Origin: an uncultured Muribaculaceae bacterium
Lineage (GTDB): Bacteria > Bacteroidota > Bacteroidia > Bacteroidales > Muribaculaceae
NCBI GenBank assembly: GCA_947629175.1
Contig: CANRCT010000002.1
Span: 1-64,000 of the forward strand
DNA length: 64,000 nt
Direction: 5' to 3'
Both the position numbers and the translations under genes were made by a program. This document shows, one piece after another, positions 26,951 through 36,989 of this stretch. Under the pieces are notes generated by a model. That model saw only the letters and a list, made by a program, of their open reading frames with translations. It did no database searches and was not told the origin of the DNA. Within the stretch, counting starts at the first letter, position 1. Each line of letters opens with the position of its first letter.

Positions 26951-28450
26951 TCAGTTTATTCGATGTATTTCATACCCCGACACTACTATCGCGCTTACAG
27001 GCGACACAGGGCACAGGTTCTCACATGCGCCGCACCCTATACACAGGGCTTCGTTGACCACCGGCATAGTCGGCCCACCCTCCGCAGAGTCAGGATCAAC
27101 CGCAGTCATGGTAATGGCCCCCGCTGGACACTTGCGCGAACACTTGCCACAGCTTGCGACTCCTGTGGCCGAGAGGCAACGGTCGAGATCGACATGTGCG
27201 CAACCGATATGTATCGACGATTTTTCAGCCTTGTCGATTTTTATGATGGCGCCGGTCGGGCAGACCTCGCTGCAACGGGTACATTCCGGGCGACAATAGC
27301 CATGTTCATAGCCCATTTCAGGCTGAAGCAACGTGGCGACATCCATTGACGGGCGCAAAACTCCGTTGGGACAGCTGGATATACACAGCTGGCAGGCGGT
27401 ACAATGCCGTTCGAGATTGGCCACGCTGACAGCTCCGGGAGGCACTATGCGGCCATTCCGGTCAGGCACTGTCTTCGGGATTATCGGGGCAAGACCGCCG
27501 TCATGGAGCTTCCCTTGCGCACTCGCAGCCGCGGCGCCGGCTATCGCAGCCCCTGCCACAAGAAAAGTGCGTCTCGCGCCATCCGTTCTGTCAGCCGCGG
27601 GCTCGTCAGACAATTTGCGTCGACGCACTGAATATGTGATCGCGCCCTGGCGGCAGTTGTCGATACAGTCCATGCATGCTACGCAGCGTGAATAGTCTAT
27701 CTCATGATGCGACGCGTCGATACACGAGGCCTTGCAGTTGCGCTCGCAGCTACGGCATCCGTTGCATTTCGATGTATCAATAACGGGCCGCAAAAGTGAT
27801 ATTTTCGAAAGATATCCGAGAACAGTGCCAACCGGACACACCATATTGCAATAACCTCTGCCTGTCAGCCAAGCCATACATCCCACTACCGCAAGAGTGG
27901 TCAGCGCTATGATGAGCAGAGGCCATGACACTGCGGGAGTATCAACGTGATAAAAAGCATATGATCCATAGCCCTCGGCTTCTGTGGCAAGAACGTTGTT
28001 AATGCCGTCGTAGACAGGAGATATCAAAGCGGATGCGATACGTCCGTAGCCGCTATATGGATCCAGCAGCCCGGCTACACTTGTCAGACCAACGCCTATA
28101 AGCACGGCGAAAAGCGTCAGAAAACAGATCCGCAGAGCCATCAGCGATTTTTTATACCTGAAACGATTGCGTCGGCCGTGGCGCGGTCCCATATGTCCGT
28201 GAATCCAGTTGATAAAATCCTGCATGATGCCGAGCGGGCATATTGCAGAACAATAAACACGTCCGAACACGACAGTCATCAACGCCAATACCGCAAGCGC
28301 CGCGACATTTAGCGACAGCAACGCCGGAACGAACTGTATTTCTGCCAGCCAGCCCCACCACCTCGATGCAGTACCGGTAAAATCAGTAAACAGAGCCGTA
28401 ACACAGATTAACACTGCCACAGCCACAATAATTCTTATTTTTCTGAGCAT
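26951..28450 (-). CDS. Polyferredoxin: NapH-like membrane domain fused to a NapG-like [4Fe-4S] domain
   Basis: TM segments, GRVYCSAICPLGIMQ and GRGYCNMVCPVGTVLG, multiple CxxCxxCxxxC, and an internal RRTFLVAGAAIAGAAAASA segment. The track's TTG start (28477) overlaps a TAATTTTG element; ATG 28450 preferred. Confidence 0.82.
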   Translation of the reverse strand: MLRKIRIIVAVAVLICVTALFTDFTGTASRWWGWLAEIQFVPALLSLNVAALAVLALMTVVFGRVYCSAICPLGIMQDFINWIHGHMGPRHGRRNRFRYKKSLMALRICFLTLFAVLIGVGLTSVAGLLDPYSGYGRIASALISPVYDGINNVLATEAEGYGSYAFYHVDTPAVSWPLLIIALTTLAVVGCMAWLTGRGYCNMVCPVGTVLGYLSKISLLRPVIDTSKCNGCRSCERNCKASCIDASHHEIDYSRCVACMDCIDNCRQGAITYSVRRRKLSDEPAADRTDGARRTFLVAGAAIAGAAAASAQGKLHDGGLAPIIPKTVPDRNGRIVPPGAVSVANLERHCTACQLCISSCPNGVLRPSMDVATLLQPEMGYEHGYCRPECTRCSEVCPTGAIIKIDKAEKSSIHIGCAHVDLDRCLSATGVASCGKCSRKCPAGAITMTAVDPDSAEGGPTMPVVNEALCIGCGACENLCPVSPVSAIVVSGYEIHRIN

Positions 28451-28615
28451 AGGATAAATTACTTTTTCCAATCGCAAAATTACTCCCTTATAATTATCCG
28501 TCCAATAATGGCCAATGTTAATAAGTACTAATTAGTAGAGTTAATTATCTTTTATGACTGGTAATCCTTAAGAATAATACGTAACTTGTGAAAGATTTCA
28601 TTACTGCGACTTCAG

Positions 28616-29221
28616 ATGATCGATTTCGAACACATATTATTCAACATAGACATACCGACCACAACTGCCGCGGCCACCGGCACACTGCTTGTGGCCGAAC
28701 CATTTCTCAAAGAGGACTGTTTCGCCCACTCTGTAATCTATCTTGTCGACCACGAGACGGACTGCACGTCAATGGGCGTAGTACTCAACAAAATCACCCG
28801 ACACAGACTCGCCGATCTCATCGACGGCATAGACAACAAATGCGACATTCCCGTATTTTGCGGAGGCCCTGTCGATTCCAACCGTCTTTTCTTTCTTCAT
28901 ACCCTCGGCGACATAATCCCACAGTCGCAGGAGATCGGCTCCGGAATGTATATCGGCGGCGACTTCACCGCCATGCGGCAATACGTCAATGCCGGCTATC
29001 CGATAGAGGGCAAAATAAGATTCTTTATCGGATACAGCGGATGGGAAATGCATCAGCTCGACGAAGAGCTCAGCAGCAACGTATGGGCTGTAAGCCGGTT
29101 TACGTCGGCCGAAAAGCTTCTAAAAGGATATGGCGACGCCTACTGGCACCGCACGGTGCGCTCGATGGGCAACAGATTCAAGGGATGGCTTTACCATCCG
29201 CAGAACCCGCACGCCAACTGA
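28616..29221 (+). CDS. YqgE/AlgH family protein
   Basis: GTLLVAEPFLKEDCFAHSVIYLVDHETDCTSMGVVLNK...FCGGPVDSNRLFFLH...FIGYSGWEMHQLDEEL. Confidence 0.93.
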   Translation: MIDFEHILFNIDIPTTTAAATGTLLVAEPFLKEDCFAHSVIYLVDHETDCTSMGVVLNKITRHRLADLIDGIDNKCDIPVFCGGPVDSNRLFFLHTLGDIIPQSQEIGSGMYIGGDFTAMRQYVNAGYPIEGKIRFFIGYSGWEMHQLDEELSSNVWAVSRFTSAEKLLKGYGDAYWHRTVRSMGNRFKGWLYHPQNPHAN

Positions 29222-29318
29222 TCGCCATCCTTGTCAGCCTCGACCGCCCCAGCTTGTCCGCACTTTAATCCGAAGCTGCCTCCTCCACTGAATACCGGCA
29301 AAGCCGCTGCTTAAAAAA

Positions 29319-29350
29319 TTTGCGATTGAACGGCGGATATTGTAATTTTG
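29319..29350 (+). promoter_or_regulatory. Promoter TTTG-N20-TAATTTTG upstream of the DedA gene
   Basis: TTTG 29319-29322, TAATTTTG 29343-29350, 20-nt spacer. Confidence 0.75.
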
Positions 29351-29379
29351 TACCCTTGTAAAACCAAGTGACATTCCAG

Positions 29380-30057
29380 ATGATACCCGACCTGATAACG
29401 CTTGCGCTTTTTAATCCGCAGGCCATACTCGACAGCTTTTTCACTGCCACTCCGATGACTATATATCTTATGGTTCTCGGACTGATGATAGTGGAGAGTT
29501 CATTCATACCGTTTCCTTCCGAGGTGATCGTGCCCCCCGCAGCTTATCTTGCGGCCACATCTCACGAGGTCAACATCGTTGTTGTAGTGCTACTCGCCAC
29601 TTTGGGCGCTCTGCTCGGCGCTTTGGTCAACTACGGTCTCTCGCTGTGGATCGGACGTCCGATTGTCTACCGGTTCGCCGATTCGCGATTCGGCCACGCA
29701 TGCCTGATCAACCGCGAAAAGGTTGAAAACGCCGAACACTATTTTGACAACCATGGAGCCATATCCACTTTTATCGGCCGACTGATCCCGGCAGTGCGTC
29801 AGCTCATCAGTATTCCTGCAGGTCTCTCAAGAATGAATATTTTCAAATTCATGCTCTACACATCGCTTGGTGCCGGAGTGTGGAATATTGTACTTGCCGT
29901 CCTCGGATGGTGGCTTGGGCAGATCGTCACACGCGACGCACTGTTTGAAAAAGTCGAGCAATATAACGTCTACCTCACATGGGCAGGCATAGGCATCGGA
30001 CTGGCTTGCGTTGCCATTATAGCCTGGAACGCCCTTAAACCCAAAAAGACTACTTGA
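29380..30057 (+). CDS. DedA family membrane protein
   Basis: VESSFIPFPSEVIVPPAAYLA...GALLGALVNYGLSLWIGRPI...FIGRLIPAVRQLISIPAGLSRMN. ATG 29380 preferred to GTG 29368. Confidence 0.9.
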   Translation: MIPDLITLALFNPQAILDSFFTATPMTIYLMVLGLMIVESSFIPFPSEVIVPPAAYLAATSHEVNIVVVVLLATLGALLGALVNYGLSLWIGRPIVYRFADSRFGHACLINREKVENAEHYFDNHGAISTFIGRLIPAVRQLISIPAGLSRMNIFKFMLYTSLGAGVWNIVLAVLGWWLGQIVTRDALFEKVEQYNVYLTWAGIGIGLACVAIIAWNALKPKKTT

Positions 30058-30058
30058 A

Positions 30059-30706
30059 ATGATAGAAATAGCGCCATCAATGCTTTCAGCCGATTTCGGC
30101 TGCCTCGACCGCGACGTAGAAATGATCAATAGTTCGGAGGCCGACTGGATGCATCTCGACGTGATGGACGGAGTGTTCGTCCCCAATATATCATACGGTT
30201 TCCCTGTCATCAAGGCAATAGCCCGCAAGGCCCGTAAACCGCTCGACGCCCACCTGATGATCGTCGATCCGCAGAATTACGTAAACCAGGTGCGCGATTG
30301 CGGCGTCACACTCATGACCGTCCATCAGGAGGCGTGCACGCATCTCCACCGTGTGGTGCAGCAGATCAAGGATGCCGGCATGAAAGCAGGCGTAGCCCTC
30401 AATCCGGCCACTCCAACAATGATGCTCGACGACATACTTCCTGCGCTCGATCTTGTGCTGGTAATGAGTGTGAATCCAGGATTCGGAGGACAGAAATTCA
30501 TTGATCTCGCGCTTCCGAAGGTGCGGAGGCTCCGTTCACTGATCGATTTCCAGGGGCTTTCGACACGCATTGAAGTGGATGGCGGAGTTAATCTCCACAC
30601 CGGCAAAATTCTGGCTGAAGCCGGCGCCGACATACTTGTGGCCGGCAGCTTCGTCTTCGGAGCCGACAGTCCTGCTGACACTATAGCCGCCTTGAGACAG
30701 CTCTGA
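30059..30706 (+). CDS. rpe: Ribulose-phosphate 3-epimerase
   Basis: EIAPSMLSADFGCLDRDVEMINSSEADWMHLDVMDGVFVPNISYG...LVMSVNPGFGGQKFI. Confidence 0.97.
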   Translation: MIEIAPSMLSADFGCLDRDVEMINSSEADWMHLDVMDGVFVPNISYGFPVIKAIARKARKPLDAHLMIVDPQNYVNQVRDCGVTLMTVHQEACTHLHRVVQQIKDAGMKAGVALNPATPTMMLDDILPALDLVLVMSVNPGFGGQKFIDLALPKVRRLRSLIDFQGLSTRIEVDGGVNLHTGKILAEAGADILVAGSFVFGADSPADTIAALRQL

Positions 30707-30750
30707 CTTACCAGCATCACGTTATTCAACGACCAAGACACACATTTCCA

Positions 30751-33624
30751 ATGGAATCATTCGAAATATCAGCTGACAGCTACGATCCGTCATCACTTAC
30801 AGACAACAACTACAGAAGCCGCAGCCAGAATCCGTCCGCCAGTAGGCCTGCTGGCCCGAAGGCAGAAGAAAAGCAACGGACTGCTGCTCATCAGCATAAC
30901 AATACAGCCGCGAGCACCGCAAAACCGGCAGACAAATCGGCCGAAACGGCAAAACGCACCGACAGGATTTCGACTCGACGCCGGTGGAAATTATTCGCCG
31001 GCATAGCCCTGATCGTATTTGCGGCTTATATGCTGATAGTCTGCATTTCTTATTTCTCAACCGGAGCCGATGACCAGAGCATTGTTCAGGGACGGCAGTT
31101 CGCAAGCATCTCCGCCGAGCCGGAAACTGTCAGCAATACAGGAGGTCCGCTGGGAGCATTCCTTGCCGACATGCTGTTGTCGCAATGGCTTGGCATAGGT
31201 TCGTTCATACTGATTTATTATGTAGGAGCACTGGGAGTGTCGCTGGCGGGTATCCGTCATATCAAATTCTGGGATCTCACCTACAAATGCCTGCTGACTT
31301 CGATCACGCTTTCGATTCTAACCGGTTTCGTCACCTATTCCATGACGTCACACAATTTCTGGGGAGGGAACCACGGCCATATGGTAAATGAGTTTCTCAT
31401 CGCCAACACCGGATGGTGGGGCGCCATAGGAGTGAATATGATCCTTGTCGCCGCTGTGGTGCTGGTATTTCTGCGCGAACTGCAGACAGCCTACGACGCA
31501 TACCGGACAAAAGTCAGGGAACACCGCGAACGCGTGGCACGCGAGCGGGCTGCCACCGAAGCCAGGCGCCGCCAGATGGAAGCCATGATGGCTACAGACG
31601 AACCGGCTGCATCCCCCGCCCATGCCGAGCCCATACCCTCCGGACAATCACGTGAAGAAACATCCGCGGCTTCGGAGCCGATACAGACTAAAGATGCAGT
31701 CCGGGATGATCCTTATGCTCCCATGGCGGCAACTCGCAGTGAAAAGATGGATCTGACGGATATAGTCACACCTCCATCCACTCAGCCCGAACGCGAGGAG
31801 ACCGACTGCCCTACGGTAAGCCTCCCCGTCAATAATGACAGAAATAATGACAGGGAGGCATTTATACCCGGAATCGTCACTCCTGAAGAGGCCCAAACTG
31901 AGGCTGATGTCAGGGAGAAAGAGCCGCAAGAGCCTTCGTATGTTCAGGAAAAGCAACCGATTTCGGAAGATAACGACGTGGACACAGCAGCCTCAGTGCA
32001 ACTCACCGAGATACCGACAGTGAAGGAGGAGCCAGCCGCCATTGCAGATGACACCGAAGTCAGCATGACCGTCAACACCCCTCAGGCTGTCACGGAAGCA
32101 AGACATATCTCAAGCGAGCCATACGATCCCACTGCCGAACTGTCGCATTACCGTTTCCCGTCGATCGATCTTCTTGAAAAGCGGACTCAACGCACCGATC
32201 ACGTGGATATTGCCGAGCAGGAAGAGAACAAGGGACGCCTGACCCAGACGCTGAATACATTCGGCGTGAAGATCTCGCATATAGAAGCCACTGTCGGACC
32301 GACTATCACCCGTTATGAGATCATACCCGAGGCCGGGACACGCACACGCTCGGTAAAGACGCTCGGCGAAGATCTGCAGCTAAGCCTCGCGGCTCTCGGC
32401 ATTCGCATCATAGCTCCCGTGCCCGGCAAAGGCACTATCGGTATCGAGGTACCCAACAAAGATCCACAGATAGTCAGCATCCGGAGCATCCTGTCATCGG
32501 AAGCATTCCAGTCGTCGCAGGCGGAGCTTCCTATCGCAATGGGCAGCACTATCACCAACGATGTCTATGTGGCCGATCTCGCCAAACTTCCACACCTACT
32601 TGTAGCCGGAGCGACCGGTATGGGCAAATCGGTAGGTCTCAACACTATAATAGCCTCACTTCTGTTTAAGAAGCATCCGGCAGAACTGAAATTCGTGCTG
32701 ATTGACCCGAAGCGTGTAGAGCTCAGCCTGTACCGCAAGCTCGAACGTCATTATCTCGCGGCGCTCCCAGGTGAAGACGCCATCATCACGGATACGTCAA
32801 AAGTGGTAAGCGTGCTCAATTCCCTCTGCATCGAGATGGAAAACCGTCTTGAACTCCTCAAGAAAGCCGAAGTACGCAACATCAAGGAATACAACGAGAA
32901 ATTCGTAGCAAGGCGCCTGAATCCCAACGAGCACAAATTCATGCCTTACATTGTGCTCATCATTGATGAGTTTGCCGACATAATCCTTACTGCCGGCAAA
33001 GAGGTGGAGAATCCGGTATCGCGCCTCGCCGCCGTGGCCCGTGCCGCGGGTATCCATCTTATCATTGCCACGCAACGTCCGTCGGTCACCGTAATTACCG
33101 GTGCGATCAAGACTAACATACCCGGCCGCATCGCTTTCCGCGTCAACCAGGGAGTCGACTCCCGCACGATTCTCGACCAGGTAGGCGCCAACCAACTCAT
33201 CGGCAAGGGCGACATGCTCTTCTCGTGCAACGGATCGATCGAACGCGTGCAGTGCGCGTTCATCGACACCGACGAGGTCAAGGCTATATGTGACTCCATA
33301 GCCGATCAGATCGGTTATTCGGAGCCTTATCAGCTGCCTGAATTTGTACCTCCCACAGCCGAAGGATCGATCCGCACCGGAGCTCAGCTCGGGGAGCGGG
33401 ATCCGATGTTCAAAGAGGCTGGTATGATGGTCGTGGAGACCCAATCGGGATCGACCACCAACCTGCAGCGCAAGCTTGCAATCGGATTCGGACGCGCAGG
33501 CCGCATCATGGATCAGCTGGAAGCCGCCGGAGTGGTTGGTCCGGCGCAGGGCGGCAAACCACGCCCGGTACTGATGGATATCATGGCGTTTGAGAATTAT
33601 CTTCAGCTCAACGCCATCAACTAA
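30751..33624 (+). CDS. ftsK: DNA translocase FtsK/SpoIIIE
   Basis: N-terminal TM region, acidic linker, PHLLVAGATGMGKSVGLNTII, VLIDPKRVELSLY, C-terminal gamma domain. Confidence 0.96.
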   Translation: MESFEISADSYDPSSLTDNNYRSRSQNPSASRPAGPKAEEKQRTAAHQHNNTAASTAKPADKSAETAKRTDRISTRRRWKLFAGIALIVFAAYMLIVCISYFSTGADDQSIVQGRQFASISAEPETVSNTGGPLGAFLADMLLSQWLGIGSFILIYYVGALGVSLAGIRHIKFWDLTYKCLLTSITLSILTGFVTYSMTSHNFWGGNHGHMVNEFLIANTGWWGAIGVNMILVAAVVLVFLRELQTAYDAYRTKVREHRERVARERAATEARRRQMEAMMATDEPAASPAHAEPIPSGQSREETSAASEPIQTKDAVRDDPYAPMAATRSEKMDLTDIVTPPSTQPEREETDCPTVSLPVNNDRNNDREAFIPGIVTPEEAQTEADVREKEPQEPSYVQEKQPISEDNDVDTAASVQLTEIPTVKEEPAAIADDTEVSMTVNTPQAVTEARHISSEPYDPTAELSHYRFPSIDLLEKRTQRTDHVDIAEQEENKGRLTQTLNTFGVKISHIEATVGPTITRYEIIPEAGTRTRSVKTLGEDLQLSLAALGIRIIAPVPGKGTIGIEVPNKDPQIVSIRSILSSEAFQSSQAELPIAMGSTITNDVYVADLAKLPHLLVAGATGMGKSVGLNTIIASLLFKKHPAELKFVLIDPKRVELSLYRKLERHYLAALPGEDAIITDTSKVVSVLNSLCIEMENRLELLKKAEVRNIKEYNEKFVARRLNPNEHKFMPYIVLIIDEFADIILTAGKEVENPVSRLAAVARAAGIHLIIATQRPSVTVITGAIKTNIPGRIAFRVNQGVDSRTILDQVGANQLIGKGDMLFSCNGSIERVQCAFIDTDEVKAICDSIADQIGYSEPYQLPEFVPPTAEGSIRTGAQLGERDPMFKEAGMMVVETQSGSTTNLQRKLAIGFGRAGRIMDQLEAAGVVGPAQGGKPRPVLMDIMAFENYLQLNAIN

Positions 33625-33650
33625 TCCCACGCCTCGGGCGTTGTAATGAC

Positions 33651-34262
33651 ATGCGAACATTATATACACTCATAGCTGCATTGCTCAGCATTGCTGCTGT
33701 AAATGCAGCGAATCCGCAGGCTTCCGACCTGCTGCGTCAGGCCGCCGGCAAGATCCGTCAGGCAAAGTCGGTCAGCGCCACATGCGCCATTGCTTCCGAG
33801 GGCCACAACACCCAGGCACGCATCACGATGGCCGGACAACGGTTCCGGATCGAATCGCCCGGATATGCCGCGTGGTTTGACGGACGCACCCAGTGGACCT
33901 ATTCGGCTTCTACCGGCGAAGTGACCGTCACCGAACCGACGGCCGCTGAACTGGCGGAGACAAATCCTCTGTCGGTCATCGAGACGGTAAACACCGATTA
34001 TGCCTCCAAGCTGCTTGCCAGCGGTAAGGAGATCCGAAAGATCGCATTGAAAGCCAAAAGGCCGGATGCTGACGTCAGATCGGCTGTAGTGACCATCAAT
34101 GCCCGCACCCTCATGCCAGTCAGCATAGATCTGACATATGCTACCGGTCAGAAGGTGGCGGTCAGCGTTCAGACCATATCGACGGGTAACGCACTCCCCT
34201 CCTCCACCTTTACGTTTGACAAGGCCCAGTACCCCCATGCTGTAGTCAATGATCTGAGATAA
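33651..34262 (+). CDS. LolA-like outer-membrane lipoprotein carrier family protein
   Basis: Signal peptide MRTLYTLIAALLSIAAVNA; SATCAIASEGHNTQARITMAGQRFRIESPGYAAWFDGRTQWTY. Confidence 0.8.
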   Translation: MRTLYTLIAALLSIAAVNAANPQASDLLRQAAGKIRQAKSVSATCAIASEGHNTQARITMAGQRFRIESPGYAAWFDGRTQWTYSASTGEVTVTEPTAAELAETNPLSVIETVNTDYASKLLASGKEIRKIALKAKRPDADVRSAVVTINARTLMPVSIDLTYATGQKVAVSVQTISTGNALPSSTFTFDKAQYPHAVVNDLR

Positions 34263-34287
34263 CACTGTATTTTACCGAGACATATAT

Positions 34288-35229
34288 ATGGACAAGATTC
34301 ACACAAAATGCCTTATAATAGGTTCCGGCCCAGCCGGATTCACTGCTGCGATCTATACGTCGAGAGCCAACATGAAACCTGTGGTCTACGCAGGCCATCA
34401 GCCCGGCGGACAGCTCACCACCACGACTGAAGTTGAGAACTTCCCCGGATATCACGAGGGAGTGACCGGTCAGCAACTCATGGCGGATCTCGAGAAACAG
34501 GCAGCACGCTTCGGAGCCGACATCCGTCAGGGCATCATCACAAGTGTCGATTTTAGCCAGCACCCTCTGCGTGCCATCGCCGACGACAATACGGAGATCA
34601 CAGCCGATACCGTGATAATCTCCACCGGAGCTACTGCCCGCTATCTCGGACTGCCCGATGAGGAGCGTTACAAGGGCATGGGAGTGTCGGCATGTGCCAC
34701 ATGCGACGGCTTCTTCTACCGCCGCAAACGTGTGGCAGTGGTAGGCGGAGGAGATACCGCCTGCGAGGAAGCGCTCTATCTCTCCAATATTGCGGCTGAG
34801 GTGTTTCTTATCGTGCGCAAGGACTATCTCAGGGCATCGAAAGTGATGCAGCGCCGCGTAGAGGAGAAATCCAATATCACCGTACTCTTCAACACCAATA
34901 CAGTAGGCCTTTACGGCGACGATTATCTTGAGGGCGCGAAGCTTGTGGAATTTGTCTCGACCGACAAGGAACGCGAGTATAATCTTCCGATCGACGGATT
35001 CTTTCTAGCCATCGGCCACAAGCCATCTACAGAGATATTCCGCCCCTGGATAGACCTCGACGAAGCCGGATATATAAAGACCGAAGGACAGTCGACACGC
35101 ACCAATGTAGCGGGAGTATTCGCAGCCGGCGACGTAGCCGACCCCAACTACCGGCAAGCCATCACCGCTGCAGGAAGCGGCTGCAAGGCGGCTCTTGACG
35201 CCGAGCGCTATCTGACTGCTCTCGGCTGA
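34288..35229 (+). CDS. trxB: Thioredoxin reductase
   Basis: IIGSGPAGFTAAIYTSRANMKPVVY, CATCDGFFYRRKRVAVVGGGDTACEEALYL, GVFAAGDVADPNYRQAITAAGSGCKAALDAERYL. Confidence 0.96.
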   Translation: MDKIHTKCLIIGSGPAGFTAAIYTSRANMKPVVYAGHQPGGQLTTTTEVENFPGYHEGVTGQQLMADLEKQAARFGADIRQGIITSVDFSQHPLRAIADDNTEITADTVIISTGATARYLGLPDEERYKGMGVSACATCDGFFYRRKRVAVVGGGDTACEEALYLSNIAAEVFLIVRKDYLRASKVMQRRVEEKSNITVLFNTNTVGLYGDDYLEGAKLVEFVSTDKEREYNLPIDGFFLAIGHKPSTEIFRPWIDLDEAGYIKTEGQSTRTNVAGVFAAGDVADPNYRQAITAAGSGCKAALDAERYLTALG

Positions 35230-35254
35230 GTGTCGGTGGGTTTAAGGCCGTAAG

Positions 35255-35977
35255 TCACAGCCGCCCCTCGTCGGCATAGGAAAAATATTCGTTGCCGGCA
35301 ACAATCAGATGGTCAAGTACGCGTATGTCAAAGAGTGCGGCTGCTGACTTGATACGCTTTGTCAGGTCATCGTCCTGACCGCTCGGCATGCGGTTGCCCG
35401 AGGGATGGTTGTGGACAAGAATTATTCCGGCGGCCAGACAGTCGACCGATTTCTTGACAATGATTTTCACATCGACCACCGTCGCCGACGTGCCCCCGCG
35501 GCTGATCAGTTCAGCCGACAGAATACGGTTGGCACGGCTCATGATCAATATCCAGAACTCCTCATGGGATATATTTTCAAGCCTTCCGCGTATATAATGA
35601 AAAGCGTCAGCCGAAGAGCGCACCGTCACATCGCGGTGGCGCTCTTCGTCGCGACAGCGCGATCCGAGTTCGAACGCAGCCGCAAGGGCAATCGCTTTTG
35701 CAGGCCCTATGCCCCGGAACGAACGCGTCATAGCCTTTATCGGCATTCTCGCCAGATTTGCAAGCCTGTTGTCGCACGCGGCAAGTATCTCCCTGCTCAT
35801 CTCCACAACGGATTTACCCGGCAGACCCCCTCCGAAAATTATAGCGAGCAACTCGGCATTGCTCAGCGACTGTATGCCGTGGGCAAGCGCCTTCTCGCGC
35901 GGACGGTCATCATCGCTCAGATCGGCTATGCGGCGCGAAACTGCACCGGCAGCCACTGACAGGTCATCGCTCTTCAT
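35255..35977 (-). CDS. radC: RadC family (JAB domain) DNA repair protein
   Basis: RPREKALAHGIQSLSNAELLAIIFGGGLPGKSVVEMSREIL...ILVHNHPSGNRMPSGQDDDLTKRIKSAAALFDIRVLDHLIVAGNEYFSYADEG. ATG at 35977 overlaps the upstream gene's stop. Confidence 0.94.
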   Translation of the reverse strand: MKSDDLSVAAGAVSRRIADLSDDDRPREKALAHGIQSLSNAELLAIIFGGGLPGKSVVEMSREILAACDNRLANLARMPIKAMTRSFRGIGPAKAIALAAAFELGSRCRDEERHRDVTVRSSADAFHYIRGRLENISHEEFWILIMSRANRILSAELISRGGTSATVVDVKIIVKKSVDCLAAGIILVHNHPSGNRMPSGQDDDLTKRIKSAAALFDIRVLDHLIVAGNEYFSYADEGRL

Positions 35978-36987
35978 CGTCCTTTGCGCAATCTTATCTC
36001 CTCGTCGATATCGCGGCCGCGGCCGAACAATATTTTCACTACCCAGGCCTTTATGAAGCCGCATCCATAGCCGCCGATCTGAATGACGCTCGCAGGCACT
36101 GCCAGCAGAGCGATTTTAGGGCTGCGTGTCTTAAACAACGCGAGAAGCATTACTGCGAGCAAATACAGCCCGATTGGAAGGAGCCACCACGGGCTGACAA
36201 CAGCGCCAAGAATGCAGCAGACGACACCTGCCGCCACAGCCACTGCAGGCAGCGCATGAACGACTTTAAGCGATCCCGGGTAGAGAAGTTTAAGGGTAAT
36301 GCGCGACATGCCGAAAACGTATACCTGCCGCAGAAATTTGCGGAACGATACGCGGCGTTTATGATATACGGACGCCTCACGCACCAGACCGATACGGAAT
36401 CCGGCCTGACGGATGCGCATGCTCATGTCGATATCCTCGGAAAACATCTCGCGGAAACCGCCTACAAGATCGTAGACCTCACGGGTGTAACCCATATTGA
36501 AAGAGCGAGGGGTGAATTTCTCCAGACTAACCTTGCCGCCACGGATGCCACCGGTAGTGATGAACGACGTCATGGCGAAATTGATGGCTTTCTGCACGTC
36601 GGTAAACGATTCGTCGGCCGCGTCGGGCCCTCCGAAGCAGTCAAGCGGCGCATCCTTGAGCGCGGCAGTCAGCGTAGCGAAATAATCGGCGGGAATCACG
36701 CAGTCGCTGTCGAAAAAGATCAGCCACCGTCCGCGCGAACGCTCGATACCGTAGTTGCGGGCTATCGAACGGCCTTCATTAGATTTCTGGAAGTATTGTA
36801 GCGAAGGCAATTCCGGAGCATACTTCTCTATTGCTTCCTTTGAAGGGATTGTAGAGCCGTCCTCCACCAGAACTACCTCGAAATCGCGACAGGTCTGAAG
36901 CGAGAGGCTTCGCAGCAAGTCGGACACCTCGTCAGGCCGGTTATATACCGGCACTATGACGGAATATGTAGGTTTATCGTCAGCCAT
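35974..36987 (-). CDS. Glycosyltransferase family 2 protein
   Basis: TYSVIVPVYNRPDEVSDLLRSLSLQTCRDFEVVLVEDGST...WLIFFDSDCVIP...FSEDIDMSMRIRQAGF. Confidence 0.92.
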   Translation of the reverse strand: MADDKPTYSVIVPVYNRPDEVSDLLRSLSLQTCRDFEVVLVEDGSTIPSKEAIEKYAPELPSLQYFQKSNEGRSIARNYGIERSRGRWLIFFDSDCVIPADYFATLTAALKDAPLDCFGGPDAADESFTDVQKAINFAMTSFITTGGIRGGKVSLEKFTPRSFNMGYTREVYDLVGGFREMFSEDIDMSMRIRQAGFRIGLVREASVYHKRRVSFRKFLRQVYVFGMSRITLKLLYPGSLKVVHALPAVAVAAGVVCCILGAVVSPWWLLPIGLYLLAVMLLALFKTRSPKIALLAVPASVIQIGGYGCGFIKAWVVKILFGRGRDIDEEIRLRKGR

Positions 36988-36989
36988 GG

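Noticed and set aside
35255-35977. RadC as part of a mobile or anti-phage island
   Set aside because: Neighbours are housekeeping genes and it overlaps the glycosyltransferase gene; no mobile markers.
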